Source: Dentipellis sp. KUC8613
Taxonomy: Eukaryota; Basidiomycota; Agaricomycetes; Russulales; Hericiaceae
Direction of reading: 5' to 3'
DNA: 64,000 bases
Assembly: GCA_002286715.1 (NCBI GenBank)
Contig: NSJX01000054.1
Location: 62,001-126,000 of the forward strand
The translations under genes and the position numbers were made by a program. Of the stretch, positions 58,538-64,000 are shown piece after piece. Below the pieces are notes generated by a model. It saw only the letters and a program-made list of their open reading frames with translations. It did not search any database and was not told the origin of the DNA. The first letter of the stretch is position 1. Each line of letters opens with the position of its first letter.

Positions 58538-59373
58538 GCACAGCAGGGCAGGGTTTAGCAGGAAGTCATTCTGCTATGGACGATATTTGTTTGGGATATG
58601 CAATGACCCACAGTGTCCCGTCGTCCCACAACTGCGTCATCCTTCATTTTAACATCACATTTCGATTTGAGGACATCTTGGCTACACTTACTACAGATTT
58701 CTAATTTTTTGGAGGAGCGGAAAGTACTTTCGGCAGTGTTGCAAAAGGGGGGGCCGTACGACGGGAGTGAATTTTAGTGCCAAAAATACACCTGAAGGGA
58801 ACCTAGTGTACCGTAGTGCTACCGTACGATTTTACTCTACAACAAGCAAAAGCTCTGCGAGCGCGGTAACTATCCCCAGAGCTGGAGGTAATCGACGACC
58901 GACTGCCAGCCCAGCATACGTAGTGCCGTAGTGTATTGGTACAACGTCCTCGTCATACAGGACACAAGAAATAACTTAGTTGCAAGATATCAATGCGAGG
59001 TTCGAATGTCCTAGTCAAGAGGTAGAAGCAGAGTCCGTCGCCGGCAACGTGTGGATGTGTCGTAACGGAGAAACGGAAGTCTTCGGAGCGTATCGTATGC
59101 CATGAACAGTTCAATGTTCAACGTTCAACGCTTGCGCACGTCCGTCGGTGGTCCGGGTCAATGATCGACGACCGTACGACCGACCGTACAGGCGCACAGA
59201 AGCGTAAGCCAGCCAGTGGCCATTCGTAAAACTTCAGCCAATCCCAGGGTATCCAAGGTACCCAAGTACCCAAGCGACTATCCAGGTCCAATCTCCCTCT
59301 AACCGCCTACCTCACATCGCCACAAACTGTCCGAGCAATGCACGCACACTCATTAGTAAATACTCACACACAA
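58538..59373. other. 0.8 kb junction between the two duplicated blocks
   Basis: No gene. About 59015-59110 is the conserved 3' flank of the Ser/Thr-rich family. The duplication junction lies somewhere between this and 58537. Confidence 0.45.
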
Positions 59374-61925
59374 TTATAAAAGAACACGCACTTGTGCAGA
59401 CGTTCCGCTCACCGGGCGCATCGTGCTCGCGAGACTCAGCCTATTCGCGTCTCCACTAGCCAACAACGCCGGCGGGTCCGCGAACGGATTGAGCGACGCG
59501 TCGCTGCGCGGGCGCTCGCTCCCAGACGTGAACGCAGGCGCGGCATGCGCATCGCTGAAAGGACCGGCGTTCGTCGGCGTCAGCGCGACAGGCGCAAACC
59601 CGAGCGAGCTCTCCTCGTCCGAAAGCGCAAAGCTCGGCAAGCGCGGAGCAGCGCTGACACGAGCACCGACGTCCGACGCGGGCTGGGGCGACACCGTCAC
59701 CTGCGACCTCTGGGACACCTGCGACATCGCGCGCGACGGCGGGGGGATGGGCGAGATGAACTCGACCGCGCGGCGCTGCGAGCGCCTACGCTCGCGGCGG
59801 CGGGCCCAGATCCAGAGGCTGACGAGCGCGATGACGGCGAGGACACCGAGCAGCGGGCCGAGCACAAGCGGGAGGACGTGCTTGCCCGCGCTTGTGTTGC
59901 GGGTAGCAGAGATGCTCGTCGGCTCGCCGTACGTCGTCGTGAACGTCTTGGTCGTGAGCACCTCGGTTGTGAACGTCGTCAGATGCCCCTGCGAGTCGCT
60001 GGCCGTGATGATCTCATCGGTCGAGAAGGTGGTCGTGATGACGGAGACGGAGCCGGAAGGTGAGTTGTCAGCGAGCGGGGCGATCGAGGCACCGTTGTTG
60101 AGCTGTCTAGGGCTAAATCAGGGTATCAGATGCGTGGTACATGGTGAGTGGTGAACGCGGGACAGGATGAGACTCACCCGCCAGTAGAGGTAGGGGGCGC
60201 AGCTGCGACCGCGTCGACGGGAGTGGTGATCGCAGCCGCGGACGTAGCGTCCTGCGTGGACGCAGGCGCAGCGCCAGCAACGGAACTGCTCGCAGCGCTC
60301 TGCTGCACAGCAGGCGGGTTCTGAATCTGTCCCGAAGCATCAGTGGTCCGAACAGGCGCAGCAGATGTCGCGGCAGCCTGCGGGGCCTGAGAAGAAGCAG
60401 GGGCGGTGATGCTGGGGTCGCTGTTCTCGATGGTGTTGCCTCCGTTGTTGTTGTTGGCAGACCCACCAGTGGCGGCCGAAGTCTGAGTGGGCGTCGCAGA
60501 GCTCACGGGGGACTGCGAAGAGGGCGCAGCGCTCTGGGTGTCAGTGTTGCCGGAGTTGTTGTTGTTGTTGCCGTTGCCGTTGCCATTGCTGCCATCCTGT
60601 CCACCCTGAGCAGAGGCGGAGGTCGTCGCGGGCGCCTGTAATACGGTCGTCTGCGAAGCGGAGGGCTGCGACGCGGGAGTCGACGCAGAAGTCGACGTTG
60701 CCGAGGCAGATGCGCTGTCCGTGGTTTGGCCGCTGCTGCCGTTGTTGCCGTCATCGCTCTTGGTGCCAGTCGGGCTGGCCGAGCTGGGGGCGGGCTGGGA
60801 AGCCACTGGAGGGTTGGTCTGCGAGCCGCTTTGGGAGGAATGGGCCTCGGTGGTCGACGTGGGGGGCGGACTGTCGGTCGAGGTAGAGTCCGCGGTCTGA
60901 CTAGAGGTCGGAGCCTGACTCGAGGACTTGTCAGACGTGGATGTAGCAGGCGGCTGGTTCTCCGAAGACTGCCCATTCGCAGGGCTAGAGGAGGTAGGTC
61001 CGACGGAGGATGTGTCGTCCGCGGAGGAGGTCGGCGCAGTCTGGGAAGCGGACTGGGCAGGTGCGGAGGACGAACTCGCGCCCGCGGTCGAGGTGGAACC
61101 ATCAGAGGTCGAAGCGGAACTATGAGAAGTCGAGACGGAAGGATCGACCGAAGTCGAAGTCGTCGACGGCGCCGAGGACGAGAACGAGCTCGAGGGTGCA
61201 TCAGAGGGCTTCGAGGACGCGGATGTGGAAGACACGGCCGTAGAAGACACGCCCGTGGACGACGCGGACGAACTCGCGAAAGATGTCTTCGTGCCTTCGG
61301 TGCTGGAGGACGAGGACGAGCTCGAGGGCGTGGCTGAAGATGCGGACGACGTAGGGGAAGACTCTGCAGGCGAAGAGGAGGATGCCTGGGTAGGCTTCGA
61401 GGAAGATGTCTTCGTCTCTTTGGTGCTGGAGGGCGAAGCACGGGTGCTTGATTCCTGCGTCGACGAGGGAGTAGCGGAGGTGGTGCTCTGCTCCTCCTTG
61501 GAGGTAGCCTTGGAAGTTGCCTTCGCAGGGTCGGAGGACTGGGCAGCAGCGCCTTTGGTGGACGAAGGAGTGGAGTCCATGGAAGACGAGTGTGCTGCAG
61601 CGTCTTTGGTAGACGTAGGGGCTGCGGAATCTTTGGAAGGAGTGGAATGGGCGTTGGAGCCGGCTGACGATGAAGCTGCGCTGTTCTTGGCATTAGAGGG
61701 CTCGTTAGATTGCTTCCCAGAAGTATCTGTAGCAGAAGCCCGATTTCAGTACGTGTATGACATATGCCACCAATTTGACATCCTCGAGCAAAAGCGATCC
61801 TCCGCATCTTTGATCGCCCTGGGCCGAAGTGGGTGGCAGGAATGAGAACGCTCACCGGATGGCGCAGTATCCTTGCCTGCGTCCGAAGTGCGTCTCCAGG
61901 ACGTCTGAAGTGTGATAGGGGCCAT
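59374..61925 (-). CDS. long Ser/Thr-rich one-pass membrane protein, paralogue 3
   Basis: A 785-residue mucin-like protein. Exons: 61856-61925, 60178-61726 and 59374-60112. The first exon reads MAPITLQTSWRRTSDAGKDT. The ectodomain of about 550 residues is almost only Ser, Thr, Ala, Pro and Gln with Asn/Gly patches, a setting for heavy O-mannosylation. A segment homologous to the other paralogues follows (GSVSVITTTFSTDEIIT). The helix HVLPLVLGPLLGVLAVIALVSLWIW comes next, then the Arg-rich stop-transfer and a 120-residue tail with SRAMSQV. There is no cleavable signal peptide, so the helix must act as a reverse anchor if the N-terminus is outside. This is the only family member whose leader exon is intact. 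Confidence 0.82.
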
Positions 61926-63038
61926 GTCTGTCGAAGAGGTTGGGATCTAAGGATCAAAAGTGCAGTTAAAGTATCATAAGAGGGAGCGAAACAACAAAAG
62001 AAAGAGAATGAGAAATGAAGACAAAAGAGGACAACGCAGAGAGGAAGAAAGAGAATAGGGAGCCTCCTGGACCGACCCGAGAGAAGAAACACTTCAAAAG
62101 GCTGTACGGTAAGCCCCCAGCACATCAATTGTGTGATACGCCTGTGACCGCCGGCCGTGGCCTACTGGGATCATCTTTGACACAGCCTTCTGCTTCAGAT
62201 CCCGAACAAATCCTGACATTTGCAAGACGACCCTGGGCTTCGTTGCAGCTGCTGCGGTAAGCCGATACACTCGCTTGTCATGAGAAAAAGGGTGCGTAGC
62301 AAGGTTCGCATATGGAGCTCAAGCTTTACTCAAAGCTGAACTCCAGGTGTGAAACGCCTCTGATGCGAACAGCGTGGCCTCGTGAACGTGCCGAAGCACA
62401 CGCATGGCGCCAGTGATGAAAAGACACTTGAGAAAGCCGCTGGCCATTTTAATGAGAAGCTGAGACGCCTCTTGCACAGAGTTTGGCACTGCTCGCGACG
62501 AGACAGACGAGGTCAAGACTTGGTTGCCACTGGCCGGTGATTGGAGGGGGGATATTCCGCATTCAGGCGCTGTCCAATCGGAGGCAGCAACTACTTCAAA
62601 AGTGAAAACTCCTTCCGAGCCCTAGCTTAGGGTTGAATAAGTCATGCCGGTGACCGGTCTGCGGCCGCCGGCCGGTGACTTTCCGGCATCTAGATATGTA
62701 ACCCTTCGACAAGAGTTCAAATCGACAAAACCCAGAAGCTTAGGAATTCCGTAAGTACAGGTAGACACATTGTCTCTCCTAACGAGCCGTTTTCTCTCGT
62801 GCACTCTAAATTTATTGACAACCTCCCTCTTAACCAGTATGCTGGCTTATAGGTCTTCAAACGAGTCCCGACCTCGATCTTGCCAGGAACGTTTCGTGGC
62901 GTGTCACAATCGAGCGCCGATGTTTGTTATAGGACCCTAGAGAAACTGCATGTCTACGCGATGTGGCCAGTAGTTGCTGAGGCCTGACTTCACGACTCCC
63001 TTTTTTTTCCAGTGGATGACACCTTCGAACTAACTACC
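61926..63038. other. 1.1 kb divergent intergenic region of block 2
   Basis: No gene. It corresponds to the intergenic region of block 1 with scattered identity, including the TATA-like sites and the empty MITE site near 62867-62890. It should hold both promoters. Confidence 0.55.
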
Positions 63039-64000
63039 ATGGCCGATACCAGACCAGAATTGCCAGTCCTTTCATACCTTCTCTTCCCCGACATCCTCTC
63101 ATGTATTCTGGTTGCCTTTGGGCCTCCTCTCTGGGTCCGCCTTCTCGCGTTCTGCGCAGTCTGTTATACCAAGCTCTCAGGGATGCATTACTACACGGCC
63201 GACGATGCAACCTACGATTTCACTTATGGCACGGTCTTCTTGCAGCAAATCCTCGCGGCCGCCCACTACATGTTGACAACAAGTCCCGTGGACGATGTAC
63301 GGCATGAACACGACGTGTTCAAGGTTTCTGCTCGCGAACTGCCTCTCTTGAAACGCATCTATTGGACAGCTGGATATTGCTTTGGTCCGAGAAGTGTTGG
63401 GTGGAGCGATCAGGTGAGTGACAAATATCAATGAAGTTCCCGATTTTTACCATGCGTAACAGGTTGCCAACGTCCCCGCTCGTCCGCACATATCGCGCTG
63501 GGCTTTCGTGCGTTCGCACCTTTTACGGATAGCATGGTGCCTCATCCTGGTCGACATTGCACAGACGTATCAGCACACGCACCCCGATCTGTTTCACCGC
63601 CCAACCGAAGCTCTGGTATCGGTCGGCGCCGACGGATACATCATGCGCTGTGTGAACGTCCTCAGCACGATGTCGACCGTGTACGCGATGATCAATGTCC
63701 ACTATTCTGTGTGCGCGATTGCTGCTGTGGGTCTCGGGTTATCGGGGCCTGCGGATTGGCCTAATGCGTTCGGACGGTGGGCTGATGCAAATACTGTTAG
63801 GAAATTCTGGGGGTGAGTTTGGCTTCGTTGATATCCACTCTCCGCTCCGTGCGGACTGCCGCTGATATTCGTCTGCAACAGGAAAACGTGGCATCAGATG
63901 CTCCGGCGCGTAAGTCACCCTAGACCATCATATGGACACGCGCAATGTCGACACATTCTTATTCAACGGATTCATCTATGACAGAGCCTCTCCTCGCCGG
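63039..64000 (+). CDS. wax-synthase-like membrane O-acyltransferase, copy 2, 3' partial
   Basis: A close paralogue of the gene at 57159. Exons 63039-63413, 63463-63812, 63882-63909 and 63985-64000 (cut by the window end). The first three exon lengths (375, 350, 28 bp) are identical to copy 1. MADTRPELPVLSYLLFPD aligns with MVDTRPKLPVLSHVLFPD, and the motif is RKFWGKTWHQMLRR, which has the WHQ form seen in canonical members. The catalytic HSGGDY region lies beyond the window. Intact as far as visible. Confidence 0.87.

Larger units (their letters stand above)
59374..64000. repeat. segmental duplication, block 2 (runs past the window end)
   Basis: Same divergent pair as block 1. It lacks the MITE, which shows the insertion came after the duplication or was never present in this copy. 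Confidence 0.85.

Noticed and set aside
60503..62128. 541-codon minus-strand frame overlapping paralogue 3
   Set aside because: It is the alternate frame of the Ser/Thr/Ala repeat (Pro/Arg/Leu-rich) and reads through intron 1.
42857..64000. Secondary-metabolite cluster (two monooxygenases and two acyltransferases)
   Set aside because: No terpene synthase, polyketide synthase, peptide synthetase, prenyltransferase or cluster regulator is visible; the genes are better explained by local tandem duplication.
1..64000. CRISPR arrays, operons and bacterial-type signals
   Set aside because: The DNA is clearly eukaryotic with spliced genes; no regularly spaced direct repeats of that kind were seen.

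Overview
This window is nuclear DNA from a filamentous basidiomycete, most likely an Agaricomycete. Genes are dense and cut by many 45-65 bp GT-AG introns. The plant cell-wall gene set (a GH5 mannanase and CBM1 proteins), a Skt5/Chs4-type chitin synthase activator ending in a CaaX box, a DH-PH-FYVE RhoGEF, a wax-synthase-like acyltransferase and Ser/Thr-rich one-pass membrane proteins all fit. The species cannot be named from the sequence. Exon borders were placed by hand from reading frame, splice consensus and paralogue comparison.

Layout. 0-4 kb: the 3' part of a GH5 beta-mannanase, then three tandem genes coding only a signal peptide plus a CBM1 cellulose-binding module. Relic linker and 3'-flank sequence suggest they are internally deleted copies of a CBM1-mannanase gene. 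4-6.4 kb: two tandem paralogues of an uncharacterised family with an F-box-like N-terminus. 6.4-11.5 kb: no supportable gene. 11.7-22.4 kb: two large tandem paralogues, each encoding a short N-terminal ectodomain, one transmembrane helix and a very long disordered tail, with matching promoters and matching TCTCGT-rich 3' flanks. 23-26 kb: the RhoGEF. 27.5-38 kb: a housekeeping block with a small secreted protein, ribosomal proteins eL28, uS4 and eL21, a Trf4/Cid14-type poly(A) polymerase, gluconokinase, an SCI1-like nuclear protein and an unknown acidic protein. 38.3-40.8 kb: an unknown multi-exon gene and the U2 snRNA. 42-64 kb: a lineage-specific expansion zone with three Ser/Thr-rich membrane-protein paralogues, two tandem Baeyer-Villiger/FMO-type monooxygenases, the chitin synthase activator, and a duplicated divergent pair (Ser/Thr-rich membrane protein plus wax-synthase-like acyltransferase). 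One copy of the duplicated block carries a foldback MITE whose empty site survives in the other copy.

How the genes relate. The mannanase and CBM1 proteins act on plant polysaccharides outside the cell. Chs4, the RhoGEF and the mucin-like membrane proteins suggest cell-wall and polarity functions, although nothing shows that they are co-regulated. The monooxygenases and acyltransferases are typical tailoring enzymes, but no terpene, polyketide or peptide core enzyme is present, so no metabolite cluster is claimed. Four to six gene families show local tandem duplication, which is the dominant feature of the window. The best candidates for undescribed biology are the paired membrane/disordered-tail proteins at 11.7-22.4 kb and the CBM1-only array.
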